Shown here piece after piece: positions 44,657 through 54,740 of a stretch of DNA of 64,000 nucleotides. Position 1 is the first letter of the stretch. Each line of letters starts with the position of its first letter. Origin of the DNA: Ovis canadensis (taxonomy: Eukaryota > Chordata > Mammalia > Artiodactyla > Bovidae); NCBI RefSeq assembly GCF_042477335.2, contig NC_091245.1:112998501-113062500 (forward strand), written 5' to 3'. A program made the translations under genes and the position numbers. A model generated the notes under the pieces. The model made no database searches. It was not told the origin of the DNA and worked only from the letters and a program-made list of their open reading frames with translations.

Positions 44657-45106
44657 TTAATTTTTTTTTTCTTCAGCTGTCAAAAACCCCCGTTCCCGAT
44701 ACATCGGGCCCTGGATGTGTACCATGCCAAAAGCATGGCGACTGTCAGTGAAAATAGTTATTCTTTTTTCTTTGGCTCTCTCTAATGCTTGAATCAGGGC
44801 AATTAACTCTGCCTTTTGTGCTGAGGTATCCGGGGGAAGGGCCTCTGCCCATATCGTCTGTCCAGAGTCATCTACTACTGCGGCTCCCGCCCGTCTCTGT
44901 CCATTTTTTACATAACTGCTGCCATCTGTGAACCATTTTAGCTCACTGTTATCCAGTGGAGAATCGGTTAAGTCCTTTCGCATTGCTGTTACCCCGGCCA
45001 GTATCTCATCACAATCATGGAGGGGGCTATTTTTCTCCGGATTGGGCAAAAGAGTGGCCAGATTTAGAGTGCAGGGTATTTGGAAATGAAATCCATGGGG
45101 TGTCAA
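44657..45106 (-). pseudogene. pol: ERV RNase H
   Basis: It contains WFTDGSSYVKNGQRRAGAA (first catalytic Asp), QKAELIALIQAL (catalytic Glu) and IFTDSRHAF (catalytic Asp). The catalytic residues are visible, but the frame is cut off from reverse transcriptase and from the RNase H end. Confidence 0.88.
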
Positions 45107-45551
45107 GTAGCAAGGCCTGGTAGTGCGTCAAGCGGGCATTAGAAATCCATTTACCTGCGGGTTGCTTTAAAACTCTCTCTATGGCATGAGGAGTGTAGAC
45201 CAAGAGTCTCTGTCCATAAGTCAGTTTATCAGCATCATGGACTAAGAGCACGGTAGCCGCGATGATACAGAGGCAAGGTGGCCATCCGGCTGCCACTGGG
45301 TCCAGTCTCTTGGAAAGGTAAGCTACAGGTCACTTCCATGGTCCCCATCTCTGTGTTAGTACCCCTTTCCCTACCCCCTGCTTTTTATCTACAAATAATT
45401 GGAAAGGCTTAGATGGATCAGGGAGGGCAAGGGCAGGAGCTTCTAGCAAGGCTCGCCTGAGCTTTTGGAAGGCCTCTTTCATTGGCGCAGTCCATTTCCA
45501 GTCTTTGTTTTCTTTGGTCCCTTCATATAGGGGCCTGGCCTTTTTTTGCAA
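45027..45551 (-). pseudogene. pol: ERV pol connection region
   Basis: Two stretches in the same frame (45330-45551 and 45027-45296), separated by a stop, correspond to the RT connection subdomain between reverse transcriptase and RNase H ([34 protein letters not shown]). The frame differs from the RT piece. Confidence 0.82.
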
Positions 45552-46386
45552 ACCCCAAGATCCATAACCGGCAATATCCCACAGTTCCCAGAAATTCTTT
45601 CACTTGTCTAGGGTTAGCCGGCTCAGGGATCTGGAGGATGGTTTTTTTCATAGCCTGTGTTAGCCACCTCTGGCCCTGTTTTATCCTATAACCGAGGTAT
45701 GTAACCTCTTGCTTGGCAATTTGGGCCTTTTTGGCACTGGCCCTGTAACCTAAAGTCCCCAAGGTTTGGAGAAGGTCACCTGTTGCCTCTTGGCACTCTT
45801 TTTCTGTAGCCGCTGCCAGCATAAGGTCATCAACATATTGTAATAAAACAATGGTAAGGTGTTCAACCCAATACTCACGGAGGTCTTCGTCCAGGGCCTC
45901 ATTAAATAACGTGGGCGAGTTTTTGAAACCCTGTGGTAAGCGAGTCCATGTCAGCTGCACAGGGGTCTGACCACCGTCTTCCTGCCATTCGAAGGCAAAG
46001 ATCTCTTGGCTTTCGGGGGCAAGAAGCAAACTGAAAAAGTCATCTTTTAAATCTAAAACAGTGTACCAAATGTAGTTTGGAGGCAAGTTGCTTAGCAATG
46101 TATAAGGGTTAGGAACCATAGGATGAATATCACTCACCCGTTTGTTGACTTCTTGTAGATCTTGAACCGGTCTAAAATCAGTTCCCCCGGGCTTTTTCAC
46201 AGGCAACAGGGGAGTGTTCCATGGGGACCGGCACCTTTTTAGGACCCCAGCGTCTATGAGGCATTGTATATGAGGAGTAATTCCTTGTCGAGCCTCTTGA
46301 CTCATGGGATACTGTCGTACCCTTACCGGGAAAGCACTGGCTTTCAGTTCCACAATGATAGGGGGCCTCTGTTTGGCTGGTCCCAT
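45523..46386 (-). pseudogene. pol: ERV reverse transcriptase
   Basis: A 287-codon open frame covering fingers, palm and thumb. [46 protein letters not shown] and [12 protein letters not shown] (YVDD catalytic box) are present. It ends at 45523 with a stop after a frameshift. It is in the same frame as protease, from which one TGA at 46426-46428 separates it. Confidence 0.93.
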
Positions 46387-46425
46387 TCCTACTGTTTTAG
46401 CCCAGGCCTGAGGGTATCTTTGAAC

Positions 46426-46863
46426 TCATGGTTGTACTTCGGGGCTTATTGTCGCTGGGGCCTCTGGCAAGTAGAGTCTGTATTCATCTTTTAATGCCAG
46501 AGACAAGACCTGAAGAGGATGCCCGGTCCCATCTAAAACCGACACTTGTCCGTGGTCAAAATAAATTTGGGCATTTACTTTAGACAGTAAATCCCTTTCC
46601 AACAAGGGCGCTGGACACTCAGGTATCACCAGGAAAGAATGGGTCACCTGGTGGGCCCCCAAGTTCACATGCCGTTTTGTAGTCCATCCATATTGTTCAG
46701 TCCCGGTTGCTCCCTGCACCCAGCTACTTTTCTTAGACATGGGTCCATCTTTTTGGTTTAAGACTGAGTATTGGGCTCCCGTGTCCACCATGAAGCCAAC
46801 CGGTTTCCCCTCCACATTTATAGTTACCCAGGACTTGGGGAGGGGCTTCGAGCCCTGACCCTC
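46426..46863 (-). pseudogene. pro: ERV protease
   Basis: Retroviral aspartic protease with the VDTGA active-site motif (about 46785) and a hydrophobic LLERDLL segment. It continues in frame from the gag stop at 46864 without shift and ends at the TGA at 46426-46428. Confidence 0.9.
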
Positions 46864-46866
46864 CTA
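46864..46866 (-). other. gag terminator TAG with in-frame pro downstream (read-through arrangement)
   Basis: The TAG is followed by GAGGGTCAGGGC and a short GGGCT/AGCCC inverted repeat, and the downstream frame into protease is the same as gag. This is the gammaretroviral translational read-through layout. Confidence 0.75.
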
Positions 46867-47319
46867 GTCGCTATCTTCACCCACGTAGAGGATATGACTA
46901 TCTGGAGAGGGAGTCTCGTTCTTAGGGTTTTGGGGCCCCTCTTTTAGATTTTTCTTGGGGCATTTATCTTTCCAATGTCCAAACTCTTTACAAAATGCAC
47001 ATTGGTTTTTCTCAAGCTTACGCCTTGTCGTTTTTTCTTCAGTTTTTGAGTCCAATTTTTTTCCTTTCTGGAACCTGTTTTTGTTTTCAACCCCAGCAAA
47101 ACATATCTGGGCCAGCTCTTTTTGATTTTTACGGTTTTCTTCAGCTCTAAATTTTCTTTTTTCTCTTCTAATGTGGTCCTCTCTCTCTTTTGGGGTCTCT
47201 CTATGATTAAAAACTCTCTCGGCTGCCCTCATTAGATCTTGCAAGGATTGTTCATTTAACCTCTCTATCTTCTGTAACTTTTTTAATATGGGGGCTGCTT
47301 GATTTACAAATGCTAACAT
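46864..47319 (-). pseudogene. gag: ERV gag: capsid end and nucleocapsid
   Basis: It contains a charged helix (REDHIRREKRKFRAEENRKN) at the capsid C-terminal end and one CCHC zinc knuckle, CAFCKEFGHWKDKC. It ends YVGEDSD before the TAG. A single knuckle is typical of gamma-type gag. Confidence 0.92.
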
Positions 47320-47510
47320 GACTCATAACATGCTCGTGACTCATCTGCCTGTGGGTCCATAGGGGTATACTGTCTAAAAGCTCTCATTATCCTTTCAAGG
47401 AAGGCTGCTGGGCTCTCATTTGGTTCCTGCCTCACTGAATTTATTTTGGCCAAATTAGTTGGCTTCCTGGCGGCCACTCTAAGGCCGGCCATGAGAGTCC
47501 GGCGGTACAC
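47313..47510 (-). pseudogene. gag: ERV gag: capsid C-terminal domain with major homology region
   Basis: [19 protein letters not shown] is the major homology region, followed by [12 protein letters not shown]. It is in another frame from the nucleocapsid piece. Upstream capsid sequence (N-terminal two-thirds) is missing; the GC-rich block begins where it should be. Confidence 0.88.
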
Positions 47511-48010
47511 TCAGAGACGCCCCCACCACCAACCACCCCGGGGAAGAGACTCCGGCGCGCCCCCCATGGCGCGGGGGGTGGAGCACCAGGAGGGGGTAGA
47601 GTGCGGCAACGAGGGCTGGCTCCCTCAGCAAGCGCTGCTGCCAGGGGGCTGTAACACTCGGGGAGGGTGGACCCACCGCCGCAAGACAGCGGCTCCCCAC
47701 CCCCCAGCCACCTTTTTTTTTGCCAGGACTTTTCAGCCAACCTGGAGCCAGTGGCAGCGTACAGCCGCGGTGGAAATGCGCCCGGCGCCCGGTCGCCGGC
47801 CGGGGGGCGGTCCCCCGTCGACCCCACCCTTGGCCCCGCCCACCTACCCCCGTGATCTTCCCCCCTTTCTCTTCCCTCCGCCCGGAGGCGGAGGGAAGAG
47901 TGGCGAGGGGTCAGGAGGAACAGGGAGCGGGAAAGATCCACCGGGCCGCCGGCACGGCCGGGCCTGCTGCCAGGTTGAATCCTCCAGGCGGACTGCGCTG
48001 ACCCCACCCG
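47510..48010. other. CpG-dense GC-rich block in the gag region
   Basis: About 500 bp of very high GC with many CpGs (for example GCGCCCGGTCGCCGGCCGG near 47785) occupies the place expected for the gag p12 region and N-terminal capsid. Long frames are open on both strands, as expected of GC-rich sequence. I cannot align it to a gag domain. Confidence 0.7.
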
Positions 48011-48400
48011 TTTACCTCTTAACGGTTTTACACCCTCTTGAACTCTCTTTAAAGTTCTTTTTAACTTTTCTTTACGGTACTTGTTGACTATCGGTCTCGT
48101 GCAGGTATTTAACCTTAGATGGAGTTTACCACCCACTTTGGGCTGCATTCTCAAGCAACCCGACTCCGGCAAAACCCGGACCCGGCATGCCAGGGGCCGT
48201 TACCGGCCTCATACCATCTACGGGCCTTGAACTCTCTCTTTAACTGCCTGGATAATTTGGGGATTGAAGGTTCCCTCTTGTGGCCATCCGACGTCAAAGG
48301 TGGGCCACTTGGCAGAACAGAAAGTCACCAGTTTGCTCTTCTTCACCAGTAACAAAAGATTCTGAGCTCTAGACTTGAAATCAGAGAAGTGGTTAATCAT
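48011..48400 (-). pseudogene. gag: ERV gag: matrix region
   Basis: SKLVTFCSAKWPTFDVGWP and FNPQIIQAVKERV on the minus strand (48218-48400) match gammaretroviral matrix. A Lys/Arg-rich tail follows (RKEKLKRTLKRVQ, near 48060). A stop lies at 48218-48220. Confidence 0.8.
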
Positions 48401-48779
48401 AAGAGATAAAGGAGTAGAAGTTGTTTATCCCATGATCACAGAAAAGTACACTGGGAGCCAACACAGCACACAAAGAGCAACGCAGACACCACAAATAGAC
48501 AAACAGATAACAAACGCAAGGTGGCCACAGACAATGCACTCAATCTTACCTGCAGGATGTTCACAGAGCCAGCTGCCTCCCCAGCACGAAACCGGGCCCT
48601 GACCTTACACTGGACTTGACTTGCCTCTGCACTTTACACCCAGATGCCTCCCCAGTACGATACTGGGCCCCGGACTTAATCTGGGCTTCTGCAACGTTAG
48701 CACCGGTGCTCAGAGTTCTTATCTCTTAACGAGGTTACTCCCTTCTACCAGGAGAGTTGTCCTCCCTGGCGGGACGGAG
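48401..48779 (-). other. ERV 5' leader
   Basis: Untranslated leader between the primer site and gag, expected to hold packaging and splice-donor signals. None was identified with confidence. Confidence 0.5.
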
Positions 48780-48797
48780 ATCCCGGACGAGCCCCCA
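48780..48797 (-). other. ERV primer-binding site (tRNA-Pro type)
   Basis: The 18-nt minus-strand sequence TGGGGGCTCGTCCGGGAT, two bases after the 5' LTR, is complementary to the 3' end of tRNA-Pro. Confidence 0.9.
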
Positions 48798-48799
48798 AA

Positions 48800-49099
48800 T
48801 GTTATGCTCCGAGCCCGTATCTCTGAACCGACCGAGAGAGAGAGCAAGTCCACCACGGTAATGCAAGGGCAAGAAGGGAGTTTATCTCTAGCGTGCTAGG
48901 GCCCAAGTCTCATCCCACACAAGGGAATCCAACAAGAGCCCCGAACAAAGGAGTATGGCGGCTTATATACAGGCAGTTCTTTGTCTCAGTTACAGGAGTA
49001 GCTGGCGTTACATGATTGGCCAGGCACGATGAGCGCATATCCTGTCTCTTTCTGGTAACCATGACTCAGGTCCTAGAGCCCGTCGTTTGGTCCCTAACA
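48800..49099 (-). repeat. ERV 5' LTR
   Basis: Same size and ends as the 3' LTR; adjacent to the primer-binding site. TATATAAG lies at about 48962-48969. Confidence 0.95.
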
Positions 49100-49104
49100 G
49101 CTAT

Positions 49105-50344
49105 TACTTCACTGAACTCCAAAGAACAAGTTGTGTATTTGGTTTGCACCTCTTCCATAATGAATAATATGGTAGATTTCAATTTTAGATTTGCTTTCCT
49201 TGTAATATATCAGTTCAGCAGGGGAGGCTGTGGAAAGGGAGACCCATAGCCTTCACTGCCTCAAATCAAGATCACTTACACCTGCCAAAAAGAACTTGAC
49301 AACTGTGAACAACCAATTTGGCTTAGGTCAGTTTACAAACACATCCTTGATGACTCATCATCTATAAATAATCTCAAACCATGGTTTTCTCTCAAGGGTG
49401 ATATTTCAGACAGTCTTATTGGATAGATCCCTTTGACATCTCTATATAGTCATGAGTTGAAGAACACTCTAAGGTACCTGAGACCACATCTGTTTTTACC
49501 CACTATTCTATCCTCTGTGTGTGCCATGTAATAGGTGTTCAATAAAAACTATTAAATGTATGCTTTAATAAATGAATATGTAACACATTTTAGCCAGAAT
49601 GTCCCCAAGTCCAAATCTTCCAACTTTCATTGGAAAAAAAAAAGAAATCTGCTGACTCAATTTCCTGCACTACATACTCTGGAAAAACCCCATGCCCTCT
49701 CTGAGATTTCAAGAGATTCCCAGGGGCCCCTCATGGCTACCTCTGGCTCTGACTTCTTGTTCTTGCTGAATTCTCTCACGTCTCTCCTCCCATACAGTTC
49801 TTTTTTTTTTTTTTTTTTCTCCCATACAGTTCTCATCCTTACACTATATGTAGGACCAAGTATGAAGCCTCCCCTTTTATCTGCAAAACATCACCAATCC
49901 AAGGCAGTTGTTGATTGCTACTGAAGGTTTTTGGATAATAGAGAGGAATTACTGCCAGCCCCCAAAAATAAATAAAACTTAGATATTAGACATCTCTGTT
50001 CTCATGTTCCTCAGCATCCCTGAAACAAGGAACTTCCTACTGCTGAATTTCCTTCTCAGAAGAGTGACCCTGCCTCTGGCTCCCAGAGCTATAACAGCCT
50101 CTCACTAACCTTCAACATCAATCACTAACTTCCCAACGTTGTCTTATACAGGGAAGCCTAACTCTTTTTGATGCACCATCTCCTGTCTAGGCTGAGTTTT
50201 TGCAAGGAAACTCGCCTGTTTAGATGTTTTTTCTAACCCAGGAATTTATATCTCTCCCTCTAGGCCATGCTCTATACCAGAGCACTTACTGTATATATTC
50301 TATGAGCCAGGTGTCTTAATAGATGCCAGGATATAAAATGAATA
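49105..50344. other. Unassigned intergenic sequence
   Basis: No gene seen. It contains the poly(T) insertion at 49802-49818. The open frame at 49556-49924 has no recognisable product. Confidence 0.45.
49787..49833 (-). mobile_element. Poly(A)-only insertion with 15-bp target-site duplication
   Basis: CTCCCATACAGTTCT at 49787-49801 is repeated exactly at 49819-49833. Only 17 Ts lie between, i.e. a poly(A) tail on the minus strand with no element body. Confidence 0.8.
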
Positions 50345-50570
50345 AGAGCTTTCATGGTGGCTCAGCGGTAAAGAATCCACCTGCCAATGTAGGAGACACA
50401 GAAGATGCGGGTTTGATCCCTGGGTTGGGAAGATCCCTTGGAGAAAGAAATGACAACCACTCCAGTATTCTTGCCTGAGAAATCCCACGGACAGAGGAGC
50501 CTGGTGGGCTGAGATTCATGGGATCACAAAAGAGTAGGATGACCTAGCAACTAAATAACAAAAAAAGACG
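50345..50570 (+). mobile_element. Bov-tA SINE
   Basis: GAGCTTTCATGGTGGCTCAG to AGTAGGATGACCTAGCAACT. The standard internal GATCCCTTGGAGAAAGAAAT block is present. Confidence 0.9.
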
Positions 50571-50587
50571 AATAAAATATAGTTTCT

Positions 50588-50702
50588 AGGGAATTCCCTA
50601 TCCGTCCAATGGTTAGGACTCTAAGCTTTCACAGCTGAGGGCCTGGGTTCAATCCCTGGTCAGGAAACTAAGATCCCACAAACCGCACAGTACAGTCAAA
50701 AA
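50588..50702 (+). mobile_element. CHR SINE
   Basis: GGGAATTCCCTATCCGTCCA, then GGTTCAATCCCTGGTCAGG and AGATCCCACAAACCGCA, ending in an A-rich tail. Confidence 0.88.
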
Positions 50703-50859
50703 AGAAATATACATATATAGTTTCTATATTAAAGAGACTCAGTTATCATTTCTTAATCTCAATATCTCATTTCCATGACCCAGCTGTCTGCTTACATTAA
50801 AATGAAGTAAAATGAAGTCAGTCTCCATCTTCAGCTTTAACATGTTGTACTTTGTTAAT

Positions 50860-52265
50860 AGCAGTCAAATTGGTTATACATATTAATCTCCAAACCCCCC
50901 TATCCCTTCCCTCCACCCTTCCCCGCTGGTAACCATAAATTTGTTCTTTAAGTCTGTGAGTCTATTTCTATTTTTGTATATAAGTATATTTGTAGCATTT
51001 CTTTTTAGATTCTACATATAAGGGATATGGGATATCATACTTTCCTTTCTCTGTCTGACTTACTCCTCTGTCACTCAATATCACAATCTCTAGGTACATC
51101 CATGTTGTTGCAAATGGCATTACTTCATTGTTTTTAATGGCTGGGTAATACTCCACTGTATACATGTACCACTTCTTCCTTATCCATTCCTTTATCAATG
51201 GGCATTTAGGTTTCTTCCATGTCTTGGCTACTGTAAACGTATTGCAATAAACACTGGGGTGCATGCATCCTTCCAGACCATGTTTTCCTCCAGATGTATC
51301 CCCAGGAGTGGGATTGCAGAGTCATGTGGCAACTCTAGTTTTAGCTTTTTTAAGGAACCTCCATACTATTCTCCATAGTAGCTATACCAATTTACATTCC
51401 CACCAACAGTGCAGGAGGGTTCTCTTCTCTCCACACCCTCTTCAGCACTTACTGTGTGAATTTTTTGATGATAACCATTTTACTGGTGTGAGTTGATATC
51501 TCATTGTAGTTTTGATTTGCATTTCTCTAATAACTAGCAACGTTGGACATCTTTTCATGTGTCTCTTGGCCGTCTATATGAATTCTTTGGAGAAATGTCT
51601 ATTTTGGTCTTCTGCCCATTTCTTGATTGGATTGTTTGTTTTGATGACATTAAGCTTCATGAGCCATTGGCAGATTTTGGAGACTAACCCCTCATCAGTC
51701 ACATCATTTGCAAATATTTACTCCAAGTCTGTGGGTTGTCTTTTGTTTTGTTTCTGGATTTCTTTGCTGTGCCAAAGCTTTTAGGCTTAATTAAGTCCCA
51801 CTTATTTATTCTTGTTTCTTATTTCCATTATTTTGGAAAATAGATCAAAAAAGATACTGCTGCCATCGATGTTTGGAGTGCTCTGCCTATGTTTTCCTCT
51901 AGGAGTTTTATAGTGTTTAGTCTCAACTTTAGGTCTTTAATCCACTGTGAGCTTATTTTTTGTATAGTATTACAGAATGATCTAATTTGATTTTTTTCCA
52001 TGTTGTAGTCCAGTTTTCCCACCACCATTTGTTGAAGAGACTGTCTTTTCAAAATTGTGTTGTCATGCCTCCTTCATCATAGATTAATTGACCATGGGTG
52101 CATGGGTTTATTTCTGGGCTCCTGATCTTGTTCCATTGATCTATATTTCTATTTTTGTGAGAGTACCACACTGTTTTGATGACTATAGCTTTGTAGGAGA
52201 GTCTGAAGTCAGGGAACCTGCTTCCTCTAGCTCTGTTTTTCCTTCCTCAAGATTGTTTTGGCTTT
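50860..52265 (-). mobile_element. Antisense L1 (ORF2 3' half and 3' UTR)
   Basis: Long reverse-complement match to L1 ORF2 C-terminal sequence: TCTACATATAAGGGATATGG, CATCCATGTTGTTGCAAATG, GAGTGGGATTGCAGAGTCAT, GGTTGTCTTTTGTTTTG and others in the usual antisense order. Frames are broken. Confidence 0.92.
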
Positions 52266-52420
52266 CCCTGAAGCATTTTCAGGAACGGAGGACAAGAGAC
52301 CAAATGTTATCTCAGTGCTCTTATCACTCAATGAACTCCAAGGGTTTAGGGAACTGTAAGACAGAAACTGTGGATGAAGACCAATATATATTTCTCATAT
52401 ATTCTGATTATCACCTGAAT
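52266..52420 (+). mobile_element. LTR 3' fragment
   Basis: ATGAACTCCAAGGGTTTAGG and GATGAAGACCAATATATATT match the same old LTR family as the end of 58740-59420. Confidence 0.45.
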
Positions 52421-52469
52421 GATCAGATACATTTTTATAAATCACAATATCATAGGTACTCTTCTACCT

Positions 52470-53480
52470 TCCATATCTTTCATCATAATATTTGGTTTGG
52501 GGTTTGACCCTGATGTCCACCATGATCCTAGTTCCACCTGGTCCACCAGCAGCAGCTCCCCTTCCTCCCATTCCTATTGTTGCTTGTACATCTCTTTGGG
52601 TTGTGCTTTTTTTTTTTTTTTTTAATTTACTCATCACATCCCACCACTGCCAAGCGTTCCTTGGACTTCCCTGGTGGCTCAGATGGTAAAGCATCTGTCT
52701 ACAATGCGGGAGACCCGGGTTTGAGCCCTGGGTTGGGAAGATCCCCTGGAGAAGGAAATGGCAATCCACTCCAGTACTATTGCCTAGAAAATCCCATGGA
52801 CAGAGGAGCCTGGCAGGCTGCAGTCTATGGGGTCGCAAAGAGTCGGACATGACTGAGTGACTTCACTTCATCACAGAACCAATTTGATAATAGGTGCTTT
52901 CTAACAATTTCTTTACTGGCTCTTCATCTGTATATGTGATAAAACAAATCCTCATTTTTTCATTTATTTTTGTATCCATGGGGAGTTCAATATTTCAACC
53001 CTTCCAAAATCTCCAAACTATTATTTAATTTGTTCTTCAGAAGTATCTGGGCTCAAGCTACCCACAAAAATCTTTTTAGGAGATTTCTTGCCTCTTAAAG
53101 CATTGACTTTTGGGGGTCTATCAATTTGCCATCTAGTTAGTGTTCTTTCACTTCCAAAGTCTTATTAACACTAGCAACATCTCTGAAAAGCACAAATCCA
53201 GGTCCTCTTCATCTTTGAGTAATCGGATCTGTTTTGATTATGCAGCCTACAGCTTACCAAGTGAGATAAGTATTCAGTCAGGTCTTTCTTGCTTATATAC
53301 CAACTAAAGGCTCCAATAAACATTTTACTATCATCCTGCTGATCCTTACTGATGTTGATCTTGTAGCCCTCTGAAAATTCTTCTGGGTCATCATACTTAT
53401 TTACATGCTGCATGGTGGGGGTGCAGCACCAGCTGAGCCTGAGTCCAGGCAGCAGCGATGATGGTGCATTTTATGGAGTT
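52470..53480 (-). pseudogene. HNRNPDL: HNRNPDL retropseudogene, split by Bov-tA
   Basis: This is a decayed, intronless copy of an hnRNP D-like mRNA (RNA-binding protein with two RRMs and a Gly-rich tail). In minus-strand order: [20 protein letters not shown] and KKDLTEYLS (start of RRM1, 53413-53171), then degraded RRM1/RRM2, [13 protein letters not shown] and [15 protein letters not shown] (RRM2, about 52990-52900), a Bov-tA at 52668-52870, and GGRGAAAGGPGGT (Gly-rich part, about 52560). Stops and frameshifts abound. DQQDD-KMFIG and the AAAGG-GGT tail favour HNRNPDL over HNRNPD or HNRNPAB. An A-rich stretch at 52606-52622 lies inside. Confidence 0.85.
52668..52870 (+). mobile_element. Bov-tA SINE inside the HNRNPDL pseudogene
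   Basis: Full-length: GGACTTCCCTGGTGGCTCAG to GACTGAGTGACTTCACTTC. It is a young-looking copy close to consensus. Confidence 0.95.
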
Positions 53481-53499
53481 GAATTGAAAATGATGGCAG

Positions 53500-54185
53500 A
53501 AGGGCCCATTCCTTGAATTTTTTAATATTTTGACTTATTGGGGCCTTACTTGCCCTGGAAGAACTATCCCTGTCAGGGTTAGCTAATTCCTAAGGGTAGC
53601 AAATAACTTGCCTGTGAACTTTTCTGTCATGTGCAAACCAACCAATACAGGGCTGGTACCCTCAGCCTCCTGTCTGTGAGGGTCTCACAGTCCAGGACAC
53701 TATCAACCTGCCCCAGTTACCAAGGACCTGAAATCAGACAGTTAGAGACAGCCCCTGTGCCCCAGAGCCTGCTGAAATTATCAAACTAGCCAATCCTAAA
53801 CCTGCTTATCCTGCTTTACCTCTTCCTGTGAAAACCACAATAAGGGCTCTTGCATAAGATTTCCCCTCACTATCTCTGCTTCCTGATTGACCCTGGTTTC
53901 TGCCCTTTGTGGGCCCCACCCCCAACCCTGATGCTGGGAAAGACTGAATGCAAAAGGAGAAGAGGGCAGCAGAGGGTAAGATGGTTAGATAACATCACCT
54001 ACTCAAAGGACATGAATCTGAGCAAACTCTGGGAAATAGTGAAAGACAGGGAAGCCTGGCTTGCTGCAGTCCACGGGGTCACAGAGTCGGACATGACTTA
54101 GTGATCAAAAAACTACAGCTTGTGGGACTGAGCACTTTACCTGTGGAATCTGATTCTATCTCTGGGCAGGCAGTGTTAAAATTGA
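53500..54185 (+). mobile_element. Ancient LTR-like element interrupted by BovB
   Basis: CACAATAAGGGCTCTTGCAT (poly(A) signal region) lies left of the BovB. CTTGTGGGACTGAGCACTTT and GAATCTGATTCTATCTCTGG lie right of it, the same 3' block as at 19290-19400. Limits are approximate. Confidence 0.45.
53927..54103 (+). mobile_element. BovB 3'-end fragment
   Basis: CCTGATGCTGGGAAAGACTG to TCGGACATGACTTAGTGATC, the last 177 bp of a diverged BovB. Confidence 0.88.
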
Positions 54186-54740
54186 GTCAAATGCTCAGAT
54201 ACCCTGTGGCATCCAAATATTGCTTGTTGGTATGGGGAAGCCTATACACACACACAGGAACTGAGTCTCAGAACCTTGCTTAGTGCCTATAGTGCTGATC
54301 ACAACTAGTGGCTATGGGTGGCATGAAGATACTGCGTAGAACTATGGGAAATCTGGATATGGACTAGCATACTGGCAAACAAAGCACGTATGGCAATGCA
54401 TCTCAAGCAGGAGACAACCACCAAAACAATTTCCAGCCGTACTAGTGGAGGCATCAGAGAAAACAAAAGTAGTGCCAAGCTATTAATGATTGGCCTTCTG
54501 TTGATTTAAAATGATTTTGTAAAAGATTTTCTACTGTACAAGACAAAACTATGTCCTACTGTTTATAATTGAAACAGGAGAGAAGGGGGCAAAGCACATT
54601 CTTTAAAAGAGTAACATAGCCTGAGGACATGACATAAGATAATAGAAACAAATAGGCCCAAGATGGAAGACAAGTTGACTTCCTTGAGCCTTCAGGATAT
54701 GTTCATTGTAACAGATCAGCAAGCTAAATGACATACCTAC
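54186..54740. other. Unassigned intergenic sequence
   Basis: No gene or named repeat was recognised. Confidence 0.4.

Larger units (their letters stand above)
42972..49099 (-). mobile_element. Endogenous gammaretrovirus-like provirus, defective
   Basis: Two 300-bp LTRs (42972-43271 and 48800-49099) bound about 5.5 kb with gag, pro, pol and env remnants in retroviral order on the minus strand. GCTAT flanks both ends (42967-42971 and 49100-49104), a 5-bp target-site duplication. A tRNA-Pro-type primer site and a polypurine tract lie at the expected places. Frameshifts, stops and large deletions (most of capsid, most of integrase, most of env) make it non-functional. The gag-pro arrangement and CCHC pattern support a class I, gamma-like ERV. 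Confidence 0.95.

Noticed and set aside
47441..48172. 243-codon minus-strand frame and 213-codon plus-strand frame in the ERV gag region
   Set aside because: They arise from the stop-poor CpG-rich block; only short flanking parts match gag.
49105..50344. A host gene captured next to the ERV
   Set aside because: No splice pattern, domain or long frame was found in this flank.
53171..53413. RRM-like open frame as a functional small RNA-binding protein
   Set aside because: It is a fragment of the HNRNPDL retropseudogene; key RRM residues are lost and the frame breaks on both sides.
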